DNA from: Nageia nagi
Taxonomy: Eukaryota; Pinophyta
Direction of reading: 5' to 3'
NCBI GenBank assembly: GCA_050084985.1
Contig: JBITNC010000001.1
Coordinates: 58,094,001-58,158,000 of the forward strand
Length of the DNA: 64,000 bases
This document shows positions 35,013 through 45,560 of this stretch, piece by piece (within the stretch, counting starts at the first letter, position 1; every line of letters starts with the position of its first letter). The position numbers were made by a program, and so were the translations under genes. The notes beneath the pieces are model-generated. The model saw nothing but the letters and a program-made list of their open reading frames with translations, was not told where the DNA came from and made no database searches.

Positions 35013-35522
35013 AGTAACATAAACCATGCAAACTTATTCATCCTCCGAACTTATCTCATCATTTGTGTCAGCTGAAAACATATTTTTTTTAAGTATATGC
35101 CCTGTTTTGGAGGTAGTAAGAATGGTATCACTAGAGTAATCCTGCCTTGCTTATATTTTCCCCAGCCTTTGTAGCTTATTTCCCTTAAGATTTTCAAGCC
35201 TCTGCCATCAAACTATTGAATCTTACCTTCTTCTAACACCAGAATGATTTTTGATTTCTTCATTTAGTAACATAAGCCAGGCAAACTTATTCATCCTCTA
35301 AGATGATCTCATCATTTGTGTAAGCTGAAAACATATTTCCCTTATAATTAAAGCCCTGTTTTGGACGTAGTATGGATGGCATCAGTAGAGTAATCCTACC
35401 TTGCTTATATTTGCCCAAGCCTTTGTAGCTTGTTTACCTTCAAATTTTCAAGCCTTTGCCAATAAACTATTGAATCTTTGAATCTTATCTTATAACACCA
35501 GAATCGGTTTTGATTTCTTGAT
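35013..35522. repeat. 253-bp tandem duplication
   Basis: Copy A (35013-35265) and copy B (35266 to about 35522) both run agtaacataa...ttattcatcct...ctcatcatttgtgt...gagtaatcct.ccttgcttat...caccagaat...gatttctt. They differ by scattered substitutions and small indels, so the duplication is not recent. Confidence 0.85.
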
Positions 35523-36739
35523 TTTGCTCCTTGTCATGCATGTTGATATGAAATCACCCAATACCACCTATTTGTCTTTTCTCTTTCACAATTTTCACGT
35601 CATCTACCTTATTGTTGCTAGTTGCTACATCTTCTTATTCTCATAAAAGTGGGAGAGATGCTACTACACATATATCCATATCAACAAAACATTTTCTTGT
35701 CCCTATTGGATTCAAATAAGATTTTCTCAATAGTCCTTCCAAATATGCAAAATTGTTACTGCTTTCACCCTATGCATATGCACATCTTTTGTCTTCTATT
35801 TGGCACATGGAATAGGGTTTATCATTTGGAATCCTTTATAACTGATCCTCGTGCATATTTGAGAATTATATTTAAAGTTGAGGGAACAACTTCTTCATGT
35901 ATCCAAAGTCTTTCTAATAAAATATTGTATTGTAAACTTCTTGGCATAATATGATATAATATATCCAAAGTTTTTGTCCCACAAGTTATTTCCAATGAAA
36001 TTGTTCACATAGATTTGTTTCCCATTGATTCGTACTTGTTTCTGTATGGGTATTTGCCCCTTAGCTTGGCTTTTATAGTTGTATTTCATTACTTCTATTT
36101 GCTTACATTAGTAGTGTATCTGACTTTTTGTTTTCCATTGTTTTAAGTATTTTATTTCTAATCAAAGTTGTCTATCACTACTTTTCATGTATAAAAAGTA
36201 TTCATAATTTCATACAATGTCCTTAAACCAAGCTGGGGTTTTTCTTTCTATCTTTCTTTTTTTTGCTACCTCATTGATTATTCCATAATCCATTGATTTT
36301 TTCAAAATTGCTTCATGTTTTTCTTGACGTATCCACGGCATCTTATTTGTTTGCTTTACACGAGATCTTAACAGAGTTTTTGGTTTCTTAAAATATGGAC
36401 TACAGTTCTTGGCATGGCATGTTGTTGTTCTGCTACATGTACCTCAATGTTACCATGGGTTTTTATTTCAAACAGTCAAAAGATAAAGAAAATATAATTG
36501 CATACACTTAAAGAGAATTCATAATTTTTGAAAATTAATGCCTTTAGGGTTTTGAATTTTTCAATAAATATAATATCAATCTAGAATTTGAAAATTAGAA
36601 AAATAAAACCTAAGCTTTCAAGATATGCAAAGCAAGAAAACCCTAAAGTTTTGCAATTTGAAATTAATTACAAGTTACTTTAAAGCCAATCAAAAGAGTT
36701 ATAAGACAAATGGATTCACAAAAATGTATGAGGTGAAAT

Positions 36740-37035
36740 GAACTACAGTAATAAATCTAAAAGTGAAATTGCATAAACATAAAATATTTAGTTGTTTGTG
36801 TGAACTGTTTGCAGTTGCACAGACCGTATTCCAAGTTGCAAAATGATTTTGAAGTGCGTCTGCACCTGCAATTCGTGTTGTGTATCATACATAAAGCATA
36901 TCTTGCATAACATATTCACAGTATGCAATTGTGTTTTTGCAACTGATACAGATTCACTGCAAGTAACTAGTATGCTTGTTAAATTTGCATGCACCAAATT
37001 TTCTTTGATAGTAAGATTTTGCAAGGGAGTCTTAT
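36740..37035 (+). repeat. diverged dispersed repeat, copy 2
   Basis: Partner of 32820-33125, described there. Confidence 0.5.
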
Positions 37036-39291
37036 TGCCTTGATGTCTTTTGAAGAGGTTGTTTTTGATCGACAAAGTAGAAATATAGAGGAACAAGAAT
37101 ATGCAATATTGATAGCTACTATGAACAAGTCTATATCTAAATTTGATATGGAAGAAAATTCAAGTGTTTGTGATTGATTGGGAAGCCTTGATCAACATTT
37201 GAATTCACCAACAACATCTTGCTTGATATATATGATAAAAGAACATTGACAAAATTTGGATAATGACCTTAACAAAAGACTAAGTTTTTTCTAGTTTTGT
37301 GATATTTTAGGCCAGCCGGCAACTCACAGGCTTGTATCCACAAAAATTGATCTGGAGTCCAAGCAATGTACAAGCGGTATCATCGTTGGTCATTCCCTTT
37401 CCTCTTCAACATCTATCTCTTAATAATTTGACAGTAATTGATTCATATTTCATCAAACTCGGAAATTGTTTTTCACTGTAAGTTTTGGAATATTGTGAAA
37501 GTTTAGTGTAATATTTGAACTTTATATCTGTCTTTATGTTGCAATGACAAGAACTAGCTCAAAGCAGTATATTTTTATTGTAAACTGCTTTGTATCAATA
37601 ATGAAAAGTTAAGGACAAGAGCGATGTAATTTTTTATTAAGCATGTTATGAATTGTTTAATGTATTGCATAATGTTTTGGATTTATCATTGGAAATAACT
37701 GGTGCTGGTTATTCATCCTCTATGTTCAATGTGGTAACCTAAAATAAAAAATAGCATGTTCCTAACCATAAAGATGTATGACAATGATGTGCTCAATGAA
37801 TAGCTAAATGGTAACTTTCAATATTGTAATCCATGGTGGTCCTCACGACATTTTGTTTGAAGAATTTCCATGATTGGAATTTTTTTATTTTCTCCAATGT
37901 GTACTTTACTGATAGTTTCATTTGATGCGGATGTATGACTAAACCCAAAGTAGTTATTGCATGGAGCACTTATAAGTTGATACAAAAATCAAGTGAGATG
38001 CTGATTGAAGTGGTCATCTATTTCCCAGGGAATCATTGTCATTAACATATTTGCATTTTTCCTCAGTTGGAAGATTCTTTTACTTTTGAATTAATTGGCT
38101 TAGCCTTGCAGGTTAAAATACAAAATATTATATAAGCTTCAGAAGAGAAACTTTTTAACCAAATGGAATGTGTTGTACTAGCATTATTATGAGTCTCACA
38201 TATTACAACAGCTAGATGCAATCTGAGTCCAGCTGAAAGAAAGCATTTTGCAAGCCCTAAGCTAACTATTTTTCACTTGATTGGATTTCTATTGGAAATT
38301 ATTGTTATCAACCTGTTACAATCCCCTTACTAGCTTTCAACTGGGCTTCAATTATAAAAAGCATATGTTGATCTATGACTCCCATTGGTCTGAGCAAATG
38401 GCATCAACAAAATGCATTTTGATCCAGTAAGTCTTTGTGTCTGTTTTTAAAAACAACCACATTGTTCTAAAGGCTTGATCCATATATAGAAATTTACAGA
38501 CATAGGCCAAGATTTTAGAGCATTTTATGGTCATGATCTAAGTGATCAATCAATTTCCCAACAAATAAATATGTAGGAACATAGAAACCATGGAATCTTG
38601 AACATGGTAGGTAGTACTGAGCACCACTTGAAACGTTCTCATCACTAATAGAGGATATGAACACTTCCATCCATGCCCTTTTCGTTTATTTTTAAGTAAA
38701 TCAATTTGTGGTTCATCAAGTGCATACTCAAACTGGCAATAACTTGCAGTAAACACATCTGATTGCATTCTATTAGAACAGGCATGAACATATGAGTAGA
38801 ATATATGTTGATTGAACCTCTTATTTTTACTACAACCTTGATCAGGGTCGTTTTACAAAGGCTTGATTTACTGCAAGCTTTTATCAATGGGTTGAAACAC
38901 ATGGTGGTACAAATTTGAACTAGTATGAAGAGAAACATTTATTTATTCTCAAAAGTGGATCTCATCATCTTGAGGCTTGCTTTAAGGCTATGATCTAAAA
39001 ATGACCTTACATTTCCCTTTCACTGTATGCAATTCAATATAAAATTTTAACATCAGTGTTTTTTTCATGCATAGCACATTTCACTGCTTGGATTTGATTT
39101 TTCATTTCCAAGATGCATTAATGTTTGGGGTTACAACTTAATAGCTATAGAGGAAGTATAATTACTATGATCTGCTAAAAGTTTCTGCATGTTGACATTT
39201 TATAATTCTAATTATAACAGTAACTCATTCTCTCCCTTGTGATGTCTTATTTTATTCAAGCTTCAAATATTTAACATCCCCATTATTTCAG

Positions 39292-39444
39292 ATTGCTGGA
39301 AATGAAACTCTAGCAGTTTTGCCTGTGGGATCAGAAAGTGGAGCAAGTTGGGCCGTTGATGTGGATGCAAATGGGAAAATTGGAGGGAGGCATTGCCCAA
39401 TTATTGTTGAGAACCTTAGCCTGCCAGGTCAGATGCTTGTGGAG
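39292..39444 (+). CDS. LHW-like: LHW-like protein, first ACT-like exon (codons 406-456)
   Basis: Acceptor cattatttcag and donor GAG|gtatgt bound 51 codons in phase 0. The peptide includes GASWAVDVDANGK and CPIIVENLSLPGQMLVE, matching the ATWAFEV...CPIIVEDL...MLVE segment of LHW proteins. It follows a 10237-bp intron (29055-39291). Confidence 0.88.
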
Positions 39445-39800
39445 GTATGTAGATATCACATTACATACAGTTAATATTCACCATCATGTTTTCAGCCAAT
39501 ATGTACAAAAGGCTTATGATAGGAGATATGTCATTCCAATTATGTCAAATACTAGCAGCAATGGCAAATTCCTAGTTGTAGATTTTGCACTGCTATTCTG
39601 AACTGATCTGGTTCTCTATAAGCAAATCGGTAGGTTGCATTATTTGCCTATTGGATACACCCATTTAACTGCATAATATACAATGATTAGGTAAGAATGA
39701 ACCAGTGTTGAGAAAGAAATCAATTATACAATACTTTGTTAACAAATAGAGTCTAATATTGTCGTATTTGCAAAAAAATTACATGAGAGACCATGTACAG

Positions 39801-39926
39801 ATATTATGCGAAAATAAAGGGATTTTCTTAGAGATTGCCAGTAATATTCGTGGTTTGGGTCTCACTATACTTAAAGGTGTCATGGAGGATAGAAACCAAT
39901 ACATCTGGGCCCAGTTTGTTGTAGAG
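39801..39926 (+). CDS. LHW-like: LHW-like protein, second ACT-like exon (codons 457-498)
   Basis: After ccatgtacag the 42 codons read ILCENKGIFLEIASNIRGLG then LTILKGVMEDRNQYIW, the most conserved C-terminal block of the family (LCE..GFFLEIAD.IRGLGLTILKGVME). The donor is GAG|gtatgc, phase 0. This ACT-like region is thought to contribute to dimerisation. Confidence 0.9.
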
Positions 39927-40136
39927 GTATGCTCTGCTAACCTCTAATCCATCATTACATTTGCAAGTAACAAAAATGCACTCTAGCTGGGAAAGAAACA
40001 TTGCTTTTTGAATAGCTTTAACCTATATATGGTTCTTTTTTAAATATAGTTGATCTTTATGCATGAATCTTTAGTCCATAAGTCTGTCTCATATGTTTTT
40101 GTGCAATGTATACTATATTGCTTCTTCATGGTGCAG

Positions 40137-40229
40137 GCTGTCCAAGATATCCACAGGGTGGAAGTATTGTGGTCACTTGCACATATTCTAGAGTTGGTTG
40201 CAAATAATAGAATGGATGCTAAGATTTAA
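40137..40229 (+). CDS. LHW-like: LHW-like protein, last exon (codons 499-528)
   Basis: Acceptor catggtgcag opens 30 codons plus TAA: AVQDIHRVEVLWSLAHILEL and a short polar tail. It corresponds to the family segment RDVTRMEIFMQLVNILEQ, but the tail is much shorter than in Arabidopsis LHW. The stop is at 40227-40229. All four introns of the locus downstream of 27660 are phase 0. Confidence 0.82.
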   Translation, partial: AVQDIHRVEVLWSLAHILELVANNRMDAKI

Positions 40230-40705
40230 AAGTCAAGAAGACCATATCCGTTTCCTCAATACTATGGGTATGCTAAAAGGGCATTTATATTTCCCATGCG
40301 AGTATTTCACTTAGAAGTTAGGAGGAGATATAATTGACACCAAATGGCTTCAAGAATAATCAATGTTGCAAATGGATCTCTAGGTGTGCGCTTTTTAAAT
40401 GCAACATTCTCTCCTCTTGCTTTCACTAATACCGTTATATGTTTCAGCAAAAGTTTATCTTTTTATCTTGGAAGTAAGAGGATCGCAGATTATCAATAAG
40501 AAAAATGTCAAAATATTGGTTTTTGTCAATGAAACAAATTTATGTATTGCTCATTGATATACCATAAGTCCAATCTATGGGAGGAATTTTATCAAGGATA
40601 TATTTTTTCTAAATTGATAAATGTAAATAAATCTGAAATGATATGTTGTACATTGTAATATTACCATTCACTATTGCTTAATGGGTGTTTATGCAATAAA
40701 TGCTT
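40230..40705 (+). terminator. probable 3' UTR with polyadenylation-type signals
   Basis: AATAAA-type hexamers occur downstream of the stop, for example at 40695-40700 (aataaa) and taaataaa near 40624-40631. Which one, if any, is used cannot be told. Confidence 0.3.
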
Positions 40706-42600
40706 TCTTTAAAAAGCTTTAACTATCTAAATAACATATGAATTTAGGTGAAGATTGGAAGATCTATATTTTGATGTTCATGATATGCCAATGAAATGTA
40801 GTTTCACCATAGTGCCTAAAACTTGCAATAAACTAGGGTACAACTTTGGGAAACTAACCACCATGTTGAAAATGTGTTGAATCGTAAAACAACATAAATA
40901 CATATGGTCGATTATCCAAGGATTTAATTCATGATAGACTAATTTAATGCTTCTCCAAATGAGATCCTCTTCCTCCAAAGTTTGTTGTGCAACTTTCCAA
41001 GCAGCTTTGTTAATGCCTAGACAAGTTGGGACACATGGCGATCATCAAAGAAATCCAAAATGGTTTTGTTCAATAAAATAACATCTTTTCATCATGGGAG
41101 TAAGTAAACATCTTATGGGAGTCATTTTGATATCATGACTCCATTTTGGATGTTGTTAGTACTACCAAATCTTTTCATGAAGTTGCTTGCAACTTCATTG
41201 GTTCAAGTAATCTGTCAAAATATATCGATCATCTTTGGTAGGCTATGACTTTTTGTAAAAAATTTCAATTGATGCAAACATTATACTATTGGAAAGCTTA
41301 CTAAAAGACCTTTCCAATGAGTATATTGAGATGTCCCCTTTGAATAAGTGTAATTAATTATGGAATCCTACGGATTCCCCCTTTTGTATATTTTTAATTA
41401 TTATTTGAGCTTTAGTAGATAGTACTTGGGATAGAAGATATAAAGGTCTGTTGGACCCCACTGTGAGCCCCAAGTGGGATGTCTCCCTCCCAAGTGTAGT
41501 TTAGTGTGATTTAATGTATTTGGAGATTCCAAAATGTGATTGTGGGAATCCCAAGGCTCATTTAGCACTTAGAGCATGGATAGTCACCTATTGGCCCCAA
41601 CGTTGAGATTGGGAGCACTTGTACACATGCACCAACCTTAGGGAGACTCTTAGACCCCTATGTTGGCCATGATACCCACGCATGCTGCCTAGATGCCCAT
41701 GCATGCCTCCTTGACCCATGCATGGCCTCTTAAGCTCACGTTGAGCTTAAGGATCCACGTGGAGCATAAGTGAGGCCCAAATACCCATGTTGAGTCTGGA
41801 ATGACCCCTAGGCACCATCATTGGGGTTTGAGGGCTTGGGTGATGACTTTGAGGTGAAATACAAATCCAAAGAGAGCTATAAGAGGCCTTGGACCATCAT
41901 TGTTGGATATACTTAATTATTATTATCATCTTTGATACCTTCCAGAGGATAAGAGTCTTAGTGCAATGCTAAGCAAACCCTAGGTGCAACATGTAGGAGG
42001 ATTAGCAGGTTGAGGGATCCTGTTAGTCTACGAATTTGGTGCAACACCCTAGCCCATCCAATGGTATTCCAAGGTTGAGCTTCTATCTTCAATGGTTTCC
42101 AAGATTTGAGGAGGGCTCCTTCGATGGAGAGGATTTAGGTTTTGAGGGAGCAAGATTGTCCCATTCACCATTCATTCATCCAACAGTGAGAGACACACAT
42201 TATGCCCTAGTTGGCTCCTTGGGGGCTCAGTATTGTGTCTTTGTTCATCATTTATCTTACATATAGTGGTTGGGCATTTGGATCTCATATTATCGTGTAT
42301 ACTTGTCCATTATTGCAACATTGTGGTAGAATCGTCCATTGACGCATGTATGAGCCAAATGTTGGCATTATTATGTTGTGTAAGTGTGTAACTAATGCCC
42401 TAACCCTAACATTGGCATTGCGAGGTAATTGAAGCTTGTATTTGCACTTGAATTTGTAATTGGATCTTTATATTGCCTACCTTTTATGTAAATTTGGCTA
42501 TTGTCTTCATAGTTTTTGTTGACCCTATCTTTTTTCTAGAAACTACTAATCCAACACCATCGTTGGACATTTTTTAGCACCATTGGTGGGAAAATGAAGA
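40706..42600. other. retroelement-like debris, unclassified
   Basis: No gene is supported. The part 41450-42560 is richer in GC than its surroundings and resembles an LTR: short CCCATGCATG-type repeats at 41680-41730, a perfect 10-bp hairpin at 41729-41751 (cttaagctca, cgt, tgagcttaag), and at 42575-42592 a string like the primer site of Tat/Athila-type gypsy elements (tagcaccattggtgggaa against TGGCGCCGTTGCCGGGGA, 12 of 18). LTR borders could not be fixed. Confidence 0.35.
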
Positions 42601-44180
42601 ATTTTGATCTCAGATTTTAGATTTAGATTTATGAGCATGTCAAATATGTCTATTATTGATCAATTGCTAACTAGCTTCTAATGGCAGTGCTGAAATAATT
42701 TGAGCGCCAATGTTATAATGTGTTTCAATGCCACCGTTGGAAGAGTAGAATGGATTTCATGGAAGTTGAAGCATCAAGAGTCATTTTGGGAGAATATGAA
42801 ACCTAAAGGTCATGTTTGGAGGTGAATCAACGACACTAGAAATGGAGCAACGAATCTTGGAACATGGAAAGCCAAGAGTCTCATGCATATTGGACTATAT
42901 TTATATTCCTTTTATTGCTTGTTCATGACTACTATTAGTTGGAATAGGTAAAGTATTCCAAAATGTGAACTCCAAGGGGGATCCTTGGAGAATGGAAAAC
43001 ATAATCACCATTCTTGTAAACTCTATGAGGGATTGTGATTGATTGATTTCCATGCTAGAACACCAAGAGTATTTTACAATATATGTGAGTGCAATATTTT
43101 TGTTGGGAAATTGTATGCGAGTGTAGTCCCATGTTTCCACATATGTGAGTCTCCATATGTTGTTTTTTCAATTATTATAGAGATGAGATAATGGATTTTG
43201 TTGTGGTGAGAGGGACCTTAATGTAGTTCGGCCAGTGATCTAAAAGAAGCTTGAATAAGACTCTCAATGAGGTGTTAGGAGTAGAGCTTTTGATCATTGG
43301 ATTTGTATTGGAGATTCCACCTACTAAAGATCCTTCTTTTGTTGAACTTTTTCCTGAGATGGGTTTCTCTAGGGTAATCTGGTTTTTTTATTTGTATGTA
43401 TTTTATATATTAATAAAGGGTAAATTTTATATTAATAAAAAATGCAGTTTTTAAAGGAACTTCAAAACCTGTACATCTTCGCTTGTTCCAAAATTTATGA
43501 AAAGGACTGCGATTCCAATTATCTATCTATCATTCATCTATTTACTTGTTTGCTTCATTCTCCTACACTTCTTACATTTTTCTTTTCAAGTACTAATATT
43601 TATCTAAGTTTGAAAGCATTTTAGGCATTACTAATCCTAGCTACCTATTACAAGTCTATTATGCTATTGCTACTAAGTGCTTGAGTTCATATAATCTTCA
43701 GAGCTACAGAAGATACCTAAACTAAAGAGAATGAAGCACTTAAGTGCTTAGACTTTGGACTGCTTTCCCAAGTCATCTCCAAGCTATAGAATGTTTGTTT
43801 CTTGTCCTCCTAGGAAGATGAAATTCAATTTGTTGTATTTGTGCTTAAAGTAGTTGTTATACATCCTTTTGTGTAATAGTGCTTGAAATTCTTAGTTATC
43901 CCTTATGTTGTCAAACATCGGGCTTGGTTTACCCCTTTAGATCATCGCCTTTGCTAGCATCCAATTTTGGAGCTGGATGTCATTAGGCATTCAAATTGGA
44001 ATGACCTTTGGCCTCCTTTTGTTCCCAAATGGGCATGTTAACTTCAATTGGCTCCAATCATTTATCATTACTCTCATTCTTGGTTCCTTGCTCTACTTTT
44101 GCTTCCTTCTCTTTCATGTCTCTTGTTTTAGCTTGATACTCCACTAGAGGTTTCGTTTCTTCCATGTTGATGGTTTGGAT
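42601..44180. other. no recognised genes
   Basis: The end of the block near 43370-43445 (repeated ttaataaa strings) could be the tail of a retroelement transcript. No RT or endonuclease motif is visible upstream, so no call is made. Confidence 0.3.
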
Positions 44181-44186
44181 TTGTCA

Positions 44187-45560
44187 TCAGGATTCTTTCT
44201 TAGCCTGTATTTCTCTTTTCTTTTCTGAGGTTCTTGTGGAAATTGCTCCTTTAAACTTTTCAACTTCTACTTTTTGCTTCACTTCTTTAATGCTTTGAGA
44301 TTTCTTCTTCTTATTATTGATATTTTGTAGCTCCTTTTTTTGTGTAGTGCTCCTTGCCCTCAATTCTATTGGTGTTACCTCTTGTGGGTGTTGTTGTTCT
44401 ATTGTAGGTTCTTGTGTCCTCCTTTTCTTGCCCTTGGTATTCATGTCTGAGTGTTGCCCTCCCTCACCTGTCGCCACTTTTCTTAATAACTTCTTGCTTT
44501 ATTTGTCACCCTTGATTCTTTTTCTATTATTATCTTTCTCCTTGATAGGTCCAATTTTTCCTTTTTTGGTTGCATTATTTGCTACCCTCTCTTTTTTGTT
44601 TGTGGGTTGACTTGTGCTTCCCTTTTCTCTAACTCTTTCTCCTTTTTTTGTGAGCTTCTTGTTTGAATAATCCTTGTCAAAGGTATCTCCTCCTCTTCCT
44701 CTTTGATTACTACCTTTGGCTTCTTTGGTCCCCTTGCCACTATTTCTCTACCTCCAACTATTATTCTGACTGTAGGATTCCTCCTTGGTTTGTTAGCTAA
44801 TGCTCTATCATGCACATGCTTGATAATCGTCTCATGGAGTAGAACATCTACTAAGTTGATTTTGAATTTTCTTATTGAAATTATCATTGAATTCAGAATG
44901 AAGAGAGGAAAGTTGGATTTATTTGTTTTAGGGAATTTGAAATGATTTAATAAGCCAAAATGATATGCTCTTGCTACTATGTGCCTCCCTTTGAGTGTAA
45001 CATATCTCATGAGGGCCCTGGCTTCCTCATCCCATGGTTGTGGCAAACTTAATCTCTCTATGCTTATCTCATATGGCTTCAGCACTTGACCTCTTCTAAG
45101 AGACTACTTGAATTTTTCTCTTGCTACCAATTTATTGATCTTTCCTTTCCTATGGATTTCTACCCCTACATTGGGCATGTGGATGGCCTAAGCTATTATC
45201 TCTACCATGAAGGAAAATTCTACCTCATTTACTTTGCAAACTTCCTCATTCCATGAGTCTACTACTTCAATTGACAACTAGTTGTTGAATCCCCTGCATG
45301 TCTCCATGAACTCCTTCATCCCCCTTGTGCATAGAATCCTCCATGTTGCTACATTATGTCTTGTCTCTTTCGTTGATGTGGGTTCTATCTTAACTAGGTA
45401 TCCCCCCATAGTTCTTTGGTTCTTCACTTGTTTGTAGTCGTTGTCTCTGTTTCTCCTTTGCAAGTTTTAGACTTTGTATCTTTATATTCCTTATTTGGCC
45501 CTCTCTCCTAATTGTTTGATTGGTTTCAATTTTAGTTAATTCATCTACCTTGGGTTTCAT
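44187..45560 (-). pseudogene. unclassified repeat-borne reading frame, Lys-rich
   Basis: Two minus-strand stretches, 45278-45463 and 44582-45085, are in one frame and joined through only three stops, all TAG (about 45278, 45190 and 45104). The peptide includes EFMETCRGFNN, SIEVVDSWNEEV, LPQPWDEEARALMRYVTL and FPLFILNSMIISIRKF, followed by a very basic and acidic tail (IKEEEEEIPLTRIIQTRSSQ) that continues out of frame to 44187. I do not recognise a named domain. The Trp-rich, pre-lysine-tail layout resembles retroelement-associated plant proteins of unknown function; this is inference. Confidence 0.45.

Larger units (their letters stand above)
33130..39291. other. remainder of the 10.2-kb LHW-like intron
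   Basis: Apart from the local repeats listed separately, no coding sequence is recognised. One plus-strand stretch from 37311 to about 37480 (ASRQLTGLYPQKLIW...) is open and comparatively GC-rich after a tattttag acceptor-like string, but it matches nothing in the LHW family. Confidence 0.45.

Noticed and set aside
36843-37177. Short plus-strand frames rich in Cys
   Set aside because: They lie in the dispersed repeat copy and its twin has only a different short frame; no conservation of protein.
37311-37480. Possible extra exon (open, GC-richer, after an acceptor-like string)
   Set aside because: Exons at 29054 and 39292 join in phase and match the family without it; no donor fitting the frame was found.
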